A DNA stretch of 33,728 nucleotides from a virus. Below the pieces are notes generated by a model that made no database searches, was not told the DNA's origin, and saw only the letters and a program-made list of their open reading frames with translations. The position numbers and the translations under genes are program-made. Positions 25,824 through 32,667 of this stretch are shown here, piece after piece. The stretch spans positions 1 through 33,728 of the IMG/VR virus record IMGVR_UViG_3300046009_002208; one strand, 5' to 3'. Each line of letters begins with the position of its first letter. The stretch's first letter is position 1.

Positions 25824-27086
25824 TTAAGCAATCCACTTGAAGCTACAGACCCCAGAGCCTTCAACACTGGAGATTTGTTGGAAGCCAACGCGCTGGGACG
25901 CTACGATTAGACGTTGCTGATTCTCAACGGAGTAATCAGACTCAACACGTAGACCCTTATAGCGGCCAACTAGGAAGTTGTTTTGATTAACAATAACAGC
26001 GCCAAACTTAGTAGCGGCCTTAGCTTCGAACTCACCACTTAGGATAACCGGAGTATTAGCAATAGAGCCAATCTGACCGCTTAGTAGGGTAGCACGAGTG
26101 CCAACCTTATCCATAGTTTGGAAGTTAGTGTCTTCTAGTAGGTCGTAGTAAACTTCGTTAGAAACGATGTATACTAGCTCGCTAGGATTAAGACCACGGG
26201 TACCTAGGGCACGACGCATGGATAGTAGGTGAGCAACAGTGGCTTTAGAAGCTACGGCTAGCTGAACCTGTTCACCACCAGCAGTTGTGTATAGTGTGGT
26301 ATTAGCAGTTGTGATAATGCCCTTGATAGGGTCAGATCCAGCACCTGCGCCACGTAGAAGCGCTTTGTCCCATGCTTTAGCAGTACGTCTAACAATAGCA
26401 TCACGGATGATTGGTAGAAGGGGAACAATACTATCATCCTCTTCTTCCGTACCAAGGAACTCTTTGGTAGCTAGCTTATATGCTGTTAGGTTGATTTCCT
26501 TAAGCACGTGGTCTTGTGCGGTACCACTAGATGTAGCTGCTTTGTAGCCACTTTCTAGTACCCAGTTGGCATAACCAGCTTCAGGGTTTACAGGTAGACG
26601 CATAACAGGGTTATTCATGCTAATGTTCTTATTAAAGATCGGGTCAAGAATAAGAGCGCGACGAATTTCGTCCTGCATGTTAGTAGATACTTCTAGTTCC
26701 CAAGTAGCACTAGGGATATGAGCACCGTACTTCTGTACTAGGCCCTGATATAGACCAGTAGCGGTTAGGCCCTTGTTAACAGCCTTAGCTAGTAGAACGG
26801 CAGACTCTTTCTCTTGATAGGTAACTTGGTCACCCGCGGCTTTTTCTTGGAACTGAATCTTGCTCTTTTGTAGAGCTTCGATTTCAGTGGCTTTTTCTGC
26901 TAGAGCAGCACGTAGGTCGTCAACAGCTTTTAGGTTAGTAGCTTCGACGTCTTGTAGGCGCTTTTCAGCATCGGCAAGTAGGCGCTCGGCGCCGGATTTG
27001 CCAAGTTCGATTCCCTTAGCAACAGCAGCTACAGCAGCAGCGTTAGTAGCTTCAGCAACTAGTTTGTCAATTTGTTCTTTATCCAT
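25824..27086 (-). CDS. Major capsid protein from internal start (420 aa, nested)
   Basis: Met204 of the fusion (ATG at 27084-27086) is preceded by GAAGGAA, about 9 nt upstream, a good ribosome binding site in the linker between the protease and delta domains. Initiation there would yield MDKEQIDKLVAEATNAAAVA... followed by the capsid domain, a normal HK97-type capsid precursor with its own scaffold. This would solve the stoichiometry problem of a fused gene, because several hundred capsid subunits but few protease copies are needed. The signal is seen directly; its use is inferred. Confidence 0.65.
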   Translation of the reverse strand: MDKEQIDKLVAEATNAAAVAAVAKGIELGKSGAERLLADAEKRLQDVEATNLKAVDDLRAALAEKATEIEALQKSKIQFQEKAAGDQVTYQEKESAVLLAKAVNKGLTATGLYQGLVQKYGAHIPSATWELEVSTNMQDEIRRALILDPIFNKNISMNNPVMRLPVNPEAGYANWVLESGYKAATSSGTAQDHVLKEINLTAYKLATKEFLGTEEEDDSIVPLLPIIRDAIVRRTAKAWDKALLRGAGAGSDPIKGIITTANTTLYTTAGGEQVQLAVASKATVAHLLSMRRALGTRGLNPSELVYIVSNEVYYDLLEDTNFQTMDKVGTRATLLSGQIGSIANTPVILSGEFEAKAATKFGAVIVNQNNFLVGRYKGLRVESDYSVENQQRLIVASQRVGFQQISSVEGSGVCSFKWIA

Positions 27087-27695
27087 AGTAATGATTCCTT
27101 CATTTTCTTTCTCACTAGATGAATTAGCAAGATCTGTATCTTGAGCTTCCGTATTTGTGAGGATTGGGGTAAACTGCTTTTTAAATTCTAAGTATTGCTC
27201 TTGGTCTTCAAAAGACTTAGCAACGGAGAAGATTGAATACTGATTAGCAGGCACAGAGACCACACTAATTTCTAGCAACTCTAGGTCTTTAATTACAAAG
27301 ATGCTAGAAGTACTGTCGTAGTCCGCATCCTTCGTGTAGAAGGAAACACTAAATGCTTTTAGGATACCTTCTTTGATTAGTTGGTAGATTTCTTCAGATG
27401 CTTTAGAAATACGAGCTGTGATCTTCAACCCTTTGGGGTCTACTGAAAGTTCTGTAGCTAGGCCGATTGGTTTGCTGTGATCGTGGTAAGCTAGAATAAT
27501 AGGGTTAGCTCTAAAGTTATCTAGGCCGCCTTTCTGCCAAGCTTCCGCTAGTACTACATCACCAACTCTATCCTTATCAGTAGTGTTGGCGTATCCTGTA
27601 ATGTATAGTTCCTCTCGGTCCTGTACATTATCATCGTTATTATCCTCTAGGGCTTTAATCTCGAAGTTTGCTACTAGTTTAAGGGTTTTGTTCAT
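25824..27695 (-). CDS. Prohead protease fused to HK97-fold major capsid protein, 623 aa
   Basis: Residues 1-175 are a prohead protease of the HK97 gp4/U35 type: ELYITGYANTTDKDRVGDVV, a histidine region ILAYHDHSKPIG (H71/H73), the serine segment KAFSVSFY (S116 the likely nucleophile), and ELLEISVVSVPANQYS. Residues 180-204 are a linker. Residues 205-300 are a helical, Ala/Glu-rich coiled coil, the scaffolding delta domain. From about 310 on is an HK97-fold capsid subunit (RRALILDPIFNKNISMN, AKAWDKALLRGAGAGSDPIK, VGRYKGLRVESDYSVENQQR). The protease should cut off the delta domain during maturation. The frame is continuous with no stop between domains, whereas most phages have separate genes. 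An internal start at 27086 probably gives free capsid protein. The gene overlaps the portal stop by 17 nt. Confidence 0.93.
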   Translation of the reverse strand: MNKTLKLVANFEIKALEDNNDDNVQDREELYITGYANTTDKDRVGDVVLAEAWQKGGLDNFRANPIILAYHDHSKPIGLATELSVDPKGLKITARISKASEEIYQLIKEGILKAFSVSFYTKDADYDSTSSIFVIKDLELLEISVVSVPANQYSIFSVAKSFEDQEQYLEFKKQFTPILTNTEAQDTDLANSSSEKENEGIITMDKEQIDKLVAEATNAAAVAAVAKGIELGKSGAERLLADAEKRLQDVEATNLKAVDDLRAALAEKATEIEALQKSKIQFQEKAAGDQVTYQEKESAVLLAKAVNKGLTATGLYQGLVQKYGAHIPSATWELEVSTNMQDEIRRALILDPIFNKNISMNNPVMRLPVNPEAGYANWVLESGYKAATSSGTAQDHVLKEINLTAYKLATKEFLGTEEEDDSIVPLLPIIRDAIVRRTAKAWDKALLRGAGAGSDPIKGIITTANTTLYTTAGGEQVQLAVASKATVAHLLSMRRALGTRGLNPSELVYIVSNEVYYDLLEDTNFQTMDKVGTRATLLSGQIGSIANTPVILSGEFEAKAATKFGAVIVNQNNFLVGRYKGLRVESDYSVENQQRLIVASQRVGFQQISSVEGSGVCSFKWIA

Positions 27696-28869
27696 CTTTC
27701 TTGGGGGCTCCCTCGCCCGGTGCTGCGCCTGCCGCTGAGCCTGCTATATTTGCAGGTACTCGCAGTTCATCTGCGTCTGGCTTTGGTGGGTAGCGTAGTT
27801 CCGTTCTAGCCTCGTTGGGAGCTAGAACTCCTCCATTTACTAGAGTAGAGTAATAGCTGGCTGAATCTCGCATCTCTGGTTGTAGTGCTGAGACTCTACT
27901 TGCTTCATGGGCAAGATTATAGCCCAGAAAACGTTCTAGTGCGCTATTAACCATAGTTACTAGGGGTAGTACAGTCTCTAGATAGAATAAACGTAGGTTA
28001 GGTTGGAGGTTGGCATTATTACCCGAGTTTAATAGTATCTCTGGTACACCTAGAGATACTAGAATTTGTTTCTCCTTGAGAGTAATAGAGGCCTCGAAGT
28101 CCAATTCGCGGAAGTTTACGTCTGAAACCTTATCAAGCTTCAAACCGCCATCTAGAATAATAGGCCGTTTGGCACCTTTATTTGGGCTATACTCACGTGA
28201 CCAGCTCTCCACCATGCGAGCCTTAACTTTATCTCCGAGTACATTCTCAGAAACAAGTACTAGTCCTGGCACAGCCCCATTCTTGAAGAAGTTTGCCTGG
28301 AAGGATAGCATACTAGCGCGAGTATTAATACTATCAGCTGTAGACTTTAACCTACTAGTTCCACTATAGATTGATGTAGCTGAGTTATCACAGATGTGAA
28401 TAATCTCGCTAGGTAGGAAAGTAGTGGTACCACCATATTTATAACCCTTGACGTAAGTCAGTTGGTCTGTTAAAATCTCTACGTTGGCTGCGGGAAGAAC
28501 ATATAAGTAAGCACCATCCCAGTAAATAAAGGCATTACCTTCTAGAACTAGGTCAGTGTATAGTAGCCTACGGAACTTGTGTATGTCTATATAAAGATTT
28601 GGTTGGTAATTTAAAAGAGTATTTACTTTAGTTTTACGAATATTATTAACTACGGCTGTGATAGGTAGTTTCTCTGTAACATCAACGTTGAAACTAGCAG
28701 CACCGTTAACGATCAAGTCTACAGCTCTACGAACAACTGGTACGTTATCATATGCTTGTGCGTAGTTATATGAAGGCTCAGGGTATATAGAACTCCCTTC
28801 ATCTTGAGCTATCAAGGCTTGAGCGGGGTTAAGTTTGCTGCGTATATAATTAGATAGTTTTTCCAGCAT
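27679..28869 (-). CDS. Portal protein (HK97 family), 396 aa
   Basis: This forms the dodecameric ring at one capsid vertex through which DNA is packaged and to which the tail is joined. Recognisable elements are YDNVPVVRRAVDLIVNGAAS near the N-terminus, LVLEGNAFIYWDG, the stem/crown region GVPEILLNSGNNANLQPNLR, and the C-terminal LVNGGVLAPNEARTELRYPP. The last 25 residues are Ala/Gly/Pro-rich and disordered. The length is usual for the family (HK97 gp3 is 424). The ATG has AAAGGAT with a 6-nt spacer. It overlaps HNH upstream by 20 nt and protease/capsid downstream by 17 nt, so the three genes form a tight unit. Confidence 0.95.
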   Translation of the reverse strand: MLEKLSNYIRSKLNPAQALIAQDEGSSIYPEPSYNYAQAYDNVPVVRRAVDLIVNGAASFNVDVTEKLPITAVVNNIRKTKVNTLLNYQPNLYIDIHKFRRLLYTDLVLEGNAFIYWDGAYLYVLPAANVEILTDQLTYVKGYKYGGTTTFLPSEIIHICDNSATSIYSGTSRLKSTADSINTRASMLSFQANFFKNGAVPGLVLVSENVLGDKVKARMVESWSREYSPNKGAKRPIILDGGLKLDKVSDVNFRELDFEASITLKEKQILVSLGVPEILLNSGNNANLQPNLRLFYLETVLPLVTMVNSALERFLGYNLAHEASRVSALQPEMRDSASYYSTLVNGGVLAPNEARTELRYPPKPDADELRVPANIAGSAAGAAPGEGAPKKDEQNP

Positions 28870-29239
28870 TCTTATCCTTTTGAATCTTTACCCAATTCGC
28901 CTGCTTCGCTGCGGTGTGCAGCATAGGCTTGGGGCCGTAAATGCTATGGAGCTTAGCGTGGTGTGCAGCACATAATGTTACGCAGTCCACATACAATTCT
29001 TGCTGATGTTCGGCTATAAAGGCGTCTCTGTGAAATAGCACATCATCTACATCTTTAATCTCAGTACCCGTTGCCTTCTTCCAGGCTTCCCAAAGTAGTG
29101 TTACTGATTTGTAGTGATGTAATTCTAATGGCTCTGTAGCCCCACAAATCGCGCAAACCTCACCATGCGGGTATCTTGCTTTGGCTTTATCCCGAACGTA
29201 CTTTACTTCTAAACGTTTCAATCCAGTGTTGGCTGCCAT
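28850..29239 (-). CDS. HNH endonuclease of the packaging machinery, 129 aa
   Basis: The HNH core is complete: C29-x2-C32 (CAICG), H41/H42 (LELHHYKS), then C90-x2-H93 and H98 (LCAAHHAKLHSIYG), where the cysteine pairs and C-x2-H fit a zinc-stabilised beta-beta-alpha metal finger. HNH proteins beside the terminase and portal genes, as in HK97 gp74, are known to assist the terminase, especially in cos-cutting phages. The position here, between terminase large subunit and portal and tightly overlapping portal, suits that role better than a homing endonuclease. The ribosome binding site is weak (AGAAGAG). A strong promoter lies 50 nt upstream. Confidence 0.88.
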   Translation of the reverse strand: MAANTGLKRLEVKYVRDKAKARYPHGEVCAICGATEPLELHHYKSVTLLWEAWKKATGTEIKDVDDVLFHRDAFIAEHQQELYVDCVTLCAAHHAKLHSIYGPKPMLHTAAKQANWVKIQKDKNAGKTI

Positions 29240-29288
29240 GCTCTTCTACTTGTAATTTTCTTGCTCGTAAATTTTTATCATAAGTGCC

Positions 29289-29317
29289 ATTATAGTCTTA
29301 TAGAAAAATAAAATCAA
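29289..29317 (-). promoter_or_regulatory. Sigma70-like promoter before HNH-portal-capsid
   Basis: On the minus strand TTGATT (29312-29317), a 17-nt spacer and a perfect TATAAT (29289-29294). It occupies the gap between the terminase large subunit (stop at 29326) and HNH (start 29239). The -35 region and the bases after it (CTTGATTTTATTTTT) match the promoter at 20479 over 15 bases. Confidence 0.87.
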
Positions 29318-29325
29318 GCTCATTT

Positions 29326-30621
29326 TTAATATATGCCAACGTTACTACGATAGCTGTATAACGCATAGCGAAGCGCATCCGCAACGTGGGAAAACTGGTC
29401 ATGAAGTGGTTTCTCACGCAATAGACTTGGTGAAGGATCCCAGCGGTACTGGTCTAGTGCTGCTAGCGTATGTTTACACTTAGGACTAACAACTAGCTTA
29501 CCTTGCTCCACAATTGCTTGAACATAAGCGATACCATCTAGAACTGACTTAGTAGCGTTAGTAGTAGAGATATCGTGATTCTGTGCCCAGTCAAAGCGAG
29601 TCTGCTGCGCTGCGGAATCAATAAAAATTACCTGTACGTCGTACTTCCTTTCTAGCTCTTTACATACGGCTGCATGCTCATCAGTTGTTCTGTTTGCTTC
29701 TAGATACTCGTCTACAGCATAGAACTTCTCGCCATCAAAGGCTAGAACTAGCATAGCGGTGGGGTCACGGAAACCAACGTCGATACCCATGATATGTTCC
29801 ATTCCGCTAGTATCTACTTCAACTGCGCTAGCATCTGCATCGAATTTGTATACCTGATTTTCGAAAACACTAAAGCTAGCCATATACTCCTGCTCGAACT
29901 TGGCTTTAGACATAGTAGCGCGAGCTTCTTCAATATCTTCTTCGTTTGCACGAGGATTCGCTCTATAATCTGCGTGAACTGAAGCCCACTTAGAATAGGC
30001 CGGTAGGTCTGAGAACCCATTTTGCCAATACTGGGAAAACCAATTAAGTCTGCCGCGCGGTGTAGAAATGAAGATGGCCTTAGAGTTAGGTTTATCTAGG
30101 GTTGGCCGTAAAGCAACTTCGAATGCCTCTTTACCCTCAGCCGTTAAGGCCGCCTCGTCAAACAATATTAAATCATACGATCTACCCACAACTGAGTCAA
30201 CTTGCGATACTGAACCCATTCTAATACTAGAACCATTGGATAATTCTATGACCCGATCCTTAGCGTTGTCCCTCACAACCTCTAGATCAAATTTTTTGAT
30301 TAGTTTACGTTGCTCCTCAAAGGAGATACTAGAGAGTGAATAATTAGGTGACATAATTAGTACTGCACATCCAGGTACTAGAGAAATTACTTGTGCGATT
30401 ACATTCGCTATGGTTGTTTTGCCCACGCGACGAGATACGGCAGCAGTAACGAATCTATACTTAGGATTATTAATAGCATTAAGGATAGCAATTTGCGGGC
30501 CATTAAGAGTCATTCCTAGTAATTCGAGGTATTTATCAATAGGAAGCTTAATGAACCGCTCATGCACCATAAAATCCTGAATCTCGGTAGTGCTTATGTC
30601 AGGTCTTGATACTTTTAGCAT
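29326..30621 (-). CDS. terL: Terminase large subunit, 431 aa
   Basis: This is the ATP-driven packaging motor and nuclease. The ATPase has Walker A SRRVGKTT (63-70), Walker B LILFDE (151-156, catalytic E156) and coupling motif FISTPRG (184-190). The RNase H-fold nuclease has its three acidic residues at D281 (IMGIDVGFRDPTA), D335 (VIFIDSAAQQ) and D415 (HVADALRYA). The length is normal and all motors are intact, with no intein. It is separated from the small subunit by an inserted structural gene. The ATG follows a weak ribosome binding site (GGAAAT). The 66-nt leader holds an imperfect hairpin. Confidence 0.96.
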   Translation of the reverse strand: MLKVSRPDISTTEIQDFMVHERFIKLPIDKYLELLGMTLNGPQIAILNAINNPKYRFVTAAVSRRVGKTTIANVIAQVISLVPGCAVLIMSPNYSLSSISFEEQRKLIKKFDLEVVRDNAKDRVIELSNGSSIRMGSVSQVDSVVGRSYDLILFDEAALTAEGKEAFEVALRPTLDKPNSKAIFISTPRGRLNWFSQYWQNGFSDLPAYSKWASVHADYRANPRANEEDIEEARATMSKAKFEQEYMASFSVFENQVYKFDADASAVEVDTSGMEHIMGIDVGFRDPTAMLVLAFDGEKFYAVDEYLEANRTTDEHAAVCKELERKYDVQVIFIDSAAQQTRFDWAQNHDISTTNATKSVLDGIAYVQAIVEQGKLVVSPKCKHTLAALDQYRWDPSPSLLREKPLHDQFSHVADALRYALYSYRSNVGIY

Positions 30622-30650
30622 TAGTATAATTTCCGCGTATTAAAGGTTAA

Positions 30651-30679
30651 TAGGCTGGTGCATATAAATCACCGGCCTA
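30651..30679 (-). other. Imperfect hairpin before terminase large subunit
   Basis: TAGGCTGGTG (30651-30660) and CACCGGCCTA (30670-30679) pair with one C-A mismatch in the minus-strand RNA (a G-U pair if read on the plus strand). It follows the 277-residue structural gene. No U-run follows in the transcribed direction. It may limit transcription into the terminase gene or protect the 3' end of the upstream message. Confidence 0.4.
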
Positions 30680-30687
30680 CTAAGTTT

Positions 30688-31521
30688 TTACAGTTTGGGG
30701 GCTACTAGGACTTCTACGTGCTCATAAAGAACGTAGTCAGTAGCAACGGCTAGAGTAGCGTTGAAAGTAACGTTGAAGTTGCTAGCAGTATCTACAGTAG
30801 TTGCTAGGAAACCACGAGCACCTAGGCCATTAGCGTTTACGCCAGTACTAAAGTTAACAGCAGCGCTACCGCGGTTACCAACAGTAAAGTCGTATAGAGC
30901 TGAAGCGGTTGTAGTAGCAGCGCTAGATAGCCAGGTTCCTGCTCCACCCTTAACTACATAGGTCTTAGCACCAGCAGAAGAGTTCTGCGATCCAGCGAAG
31001 TTAATCTTGATGGAACCGTTAGCACCGACTAGTCCACCAGCTACAGTAGCAGTAACTAGAGCGACTTCAGTAGTAACGCCGGTATAGTTAGTAGCTTCGC
31101 GAGCATCTACGATTGCTGTAGGAGCACTAGGAACAGTAGGAACACCAACTAGTACTTCGTCGTATACAGTACCAACAGTAGTGCTAGACATTACACACCA
31201 ATAGGTTCCAGCTGGGGCATCAGTATAAGCAGCATCGGCAGGTAGAGCTAGCCAAATACCACTAGAGTATACAACTGGTAGAGCAGTACCTAGAGTAATA
31301 GCTCCATTAGGGGCAACTGAACCACTTGGGGCGATGCCGACGGGAATAGTAGACTGGGCAACTAGACCGATACCTTCTAGTCTATCGTTCATTAGTTCAT
31401 CGAAAGCGGCTAGAGTACCTGTGAAGGTTTCGCCGGTTTTGCGGTTAGTGGCACGAATGTTTTCACCACTAGTAGTTACAGTAGTCCACTCGTATGAATT
31501 TCTAAAAATTGGGAAGCTCAT
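30688..31521 (-). CDS. Beta-rich virion/decoration-type protein between terminase genes, 277 aa
   Basis: The N-terminus (FRNSYEWTTVTTSGENIRAT, NRKTGETFTGTLAAFDEL) is followed by a repeated beta domain: VGIAPSGSVAPNGAITLGTA, LPVVYSSGIWLALPADAA, GTYWCVMSSTTVGTVYD, then TATVAGGLVGANGSIKINFA and NSSAGAKTYVVKGG. I recognise this as a recurrent Gly/Ser/Thr-rich domain (PSGxxxxNGAxTLGTALPxxY...WYxxMSSTTxGTVY) of phage fibres and other virion proteins. The Shine-Dalgarno (AAGGAG, 7 nt) is among the strongest here and the codon use resembles that of the capsid and tube genes, so an abundant structural protein is likely. Its place between small and large terminase genes is unusual. Particle location is unknown; a capsid decoration or fibre is my inference. 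Confidence 0.65.
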   Translation of the reverse strand: MSFPIFRNSYEWTTVTTSGENIRATNRKTGETFTGTLAAFDELMNDRLEGIGLVAQSTIPVGIAPSGSVAPNGAITLGTALPVVYSSGIWLALPADAAYTDAPAGTYWCVMSSTTVGTVYDEVLVGVPTVPSAPTAIVDAREATNYTGVTTEVALVTATVAGGLVGANGSIKINFAGSQNSSAGAKTYVVKGGAGTWLSSAATTTASALYDFTVGNRGSAAVNFSTGVNANGLGARGFLATTVDTASNFNVTFNATLAVATDYVLYEHVEVLVAPKL

Positions 31522-31537
31522 TTATTTCTCCTTAAAT

Positions 31538-31572
31538 TAGCCTTAGTAGGCTAGTAGTTTTTAATTAGCCTA
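31538..31572 (-). other. Alternative small hairpins at terminase small subunit 3' end
   Basis: TAGGCTA (31547-31553) pairs with TAGCCTA (31566-31572), which includes the terS stop codon. Its bases GGCTA (31549-31553) can alternatively pair with TAGCC (31538-31542). The element lies just before the strong Shine-Dalgarno of the 277-residue gene. It is possibly a message-processing or expression-setting structure; weak stems. Confidence 0.35.
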
Positions 31573-32011
31573 ACAGTTTTCCAAGTAAGTCTGAGTAATT
31601 AGGCTGGTTATTGTTGATTTGAATATTGGTTTGCTTTTTGATACTAGAACCTTCTTTAGCTTTTTCGTATTCCGTAATAGCCTTTAATTCGTCCATACGC
31701 ATCTTATGAGCTAGCGTCAGCAAGTCTGCAATATCTTTAGTACTACCTAGACCAGTTTCTACCATCTCAGAGAGTTTAGTCTCGATAACCGAGTCCATAA
31801 CTTCTGCTATCTTATCCCTATTTCGGTACCCGCTACTTAGGTATACGTGGTCTAGGTATCTTTTAACTTCGGGCTTATTTAAATATTGTGACACTAGAGT
31901 ATCATGTATACCTAAACGCCTAGCAGTTTCAGCGATTGACTGAGTGCTAAGGTACACTTGCATTATTTCTAGAGACTCAGGGGAGATGGGAACTATTTCG
32001 TTGGTTGACAT
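31565..32011 (-). CDS. terS: Terminase small subunit, 148 aa
   Basis: A DNA-binding packaging initiator. The N-terminal 60 residues contain a helix-turn-helix (SIAETARRLGIHDTLVSQYL at about 25-45), followed by NKPEVKRYLDHVYLSSGYRN, a helical oligomerisation region (KIAEVMDSVIETKLSEM) and a polar tail (NIQINNNQPNYSDLLGKL) that probably contacts the large subunit. The size and domain order fit small terminases. It is the first gene of the late block after its promoter (32050-32078). The Shine-Dalgarno AAGAAGG is close to the ATG. Confidence 0.85.
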   Translation of the reverse strand: MSTNEIVPISPESLEIMQVYLSTQSIAETARRLGIHDTLVSQYLNKPEVKRYLDHVYLSSGYRNRDKIAEVMDSVIETKLSEMVETGLGSTKDIADLLTLAHKMRMDELKAITEYEKAKEGSSIKKQTNIQINNNQPNYSDLLGKLLG

Positions 32012-32049
32012 GGCCTTCTTTTGGTAGTAGAATTTTTAACTGTTAGTGC

Positions 32050-32078
32050 ATTCTACAATAATACGAATATAAAATCAA
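32050..32078 (-). promoter_or_regulatory. Sigma70-like promoter before terminase small subunit
   Basis: On the minus strand TTGATT (32073-32078), a 17-nt spacer and TAGAAT (32050-32055), one mismatch from TATAAT. The block CTTGATTTTAT is identical to that of the other two promoters. The predicted transcript begins near 32043, about 30 nt before the terS ATG. Confidence 0.82.
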
Positions 32079-32243
32079 GCCTATTTTTAACTAGAACAAA
32101 CTAACAATATTTACAGTTTGGGGTCAGCACACTTATAATCTCTTTCTAGAAAATTTCTAATTTACCGCGCGCGGGTGTGCGATACGTCTATGCAAAATGA
32201 AAAGTCTGATAACCGCCCCCGGAAGTGATAAAAGTGAAACAAC

Positions 32244-32283
32244 TGACAAAATCGCGGTGTAGCGGGTTTCCGCGATTTTGTCA
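32244..32283. repeat. 14-bp perfect inverted repeat (operator-like or hairpin)
   Basis: TGACAAAATCGCGG (32244-32257) and CCGCGATTTTGTCA (32270-32283) pair perfectly around 12 nt. On the minus strand the outer arm overlaps a perfect -35 hexamer, TTGACA (32279-32284). The matching -10, TACACC at 17 nt (32256-32261), is weak. On the plus strand a T-run follows 5 nt after the stem. It could be an operator over a promoter, a plus-strand terminator, or part of the packaging or replication control site. Confidence 0.7.
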
Positions 32284-32291
32284 AGTATTTT

Positions 32292-32393
32292 TTACCGGAA
32301 AATTACGTCGATTAAAATTTGATAAAAAGATACCCGACGGGTTTTGTAAAAATTAATCCGCTGATATTCGGAAAAAGCAAGTATTTTTTTCAT
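32292..32393 (-). CDS. Possible 33-residue basic peptide (uncertain)
   Basis: An ATG (32391-32393) after AGGATGAG opens a frame encoding MKKILAFSEYQRINFYKTRR and 13 more residues, stopping at TAA. The ribosome binding site is too close to be ideal and no family is recognised. It could be chance in AT-rich DNA. I keep it only as a candidate because it follows the 52-residue gene in the same direction. Confidence 0.22.
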   Translation of the reverse strand: MKKILAFSEYQRINFYKTRRVSFYQILIDVIFR

Positions 32394-32410
32394 CTCATTC
32401 ATCCTGTATT

Positions 32411-32438
32411 GGAAAGCCGATATTCTATTGGGCTTTCC
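32411..32438 (-). terminator. 8-bp hairpin after the 52-residue gene
   Basis: GGAAAGCC (32411-32418) and GGCTTTCC (32431-32438) form a stem with a 12-nt loop, about 24 nt after the stop of the 52-residue gene. No U-run follows in the minus direction, so its role as a terminator is uncertain. Confidence 0.4.
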
Positions 32439-32461
32439 GTACACTTTGCAAGCGGTTTTTT

Positions 32462-32620
32462 CTACCTGTATAAATAAAAAGCGGTAGTATTGTCCTCAAA
32501 ATGGATTATATCAATATCTGCTAACTTTTCCGTAGTGCCTTCGGAGTTAGTAATTATAAAATAGACTTGTGAGTCTATAGGCTCGCTTTGCAATACTTCA
32601 ATCAATTCGGCGACTGTCAT
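32462..32620 (-). CDS. Small acidic protein, 52 aa, unknown function
   Basis: An ATG (32618-32620) opens a 52-codon frame ending at TAG (32462-32464). The product begins MTVAELIEVLQSEPIDSQVY, the pattern of a common family of small phage and prophage proteins (MTVxELIExLxxxPxDxxV) whose function is unknown. It continues with an acidic stretch (EKLADIDIIHFEDNTT). The only Shine-Dalgarno-like bases (AGGTGG, 13 nt upstream) lie inside a strong 11-bp hairpin. The frame is believable from the protein pattern and the position 47 nt after the 94-residue gene, but expression may be controlled by the hairpin. Confidence 0.6.
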   Translation of the reverse strand: MTVAELIEVLQSEPIDSQVYFIITNSEGTTEKLADIDIIHFEDNTTAFYLYR

Positions 32621-32626
32621 TTTATT

Positions 32627-32655
32627 AATTCGCCCACCTAATAAGTGGGCGAATT
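32627..32655 (-). promoter_or_regulatory. 11-bp perfect hairpin covering the ribosome binding region
   Basis: AATTCGCCCAC (32627-32637) and GTGGGCGAATT (32645-32655) pair perfectly around a 7-nt loop, ending 6 nt before the start codon of the 52-residue gene. The only Shine-Dalgarno-like sequence lies at the loop/stem border, so folding would hide it. No U-run follows, so a simple terminator is less likely. Confidence 0.6.
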
Positions 32656-32667
32656 CCGGTTAGTTAA

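Larger units (their letters stand above)
32094..32461. other. Leader region, no firm gene; candidate cos/pac or control region
   Basis: About 370 nt between the terS promoter and the 52-residue gene. It contains a G+C-rich palindrome CCGCGCGCGG (32165-32174), a G+C-rich block ACCGCCCCCGG (32211-32221), the long inverted repeat at 32244-32283, a 33-codon possible frame and a hairpin at 32411-32438. Packaging sites commonly lie beside terS, and HNH-containing phages are often cos types, so a cos site here is plausible, but I see no proven cut site. Confidence 0.45.

Noticed and set aside
28850-29239. HNH gene as a homing endonuclease
   Set aside because: It overlaps portal, has its own promoter and sits where packaging HNH proteins are conserved; no intron or interrupted gene is visible.
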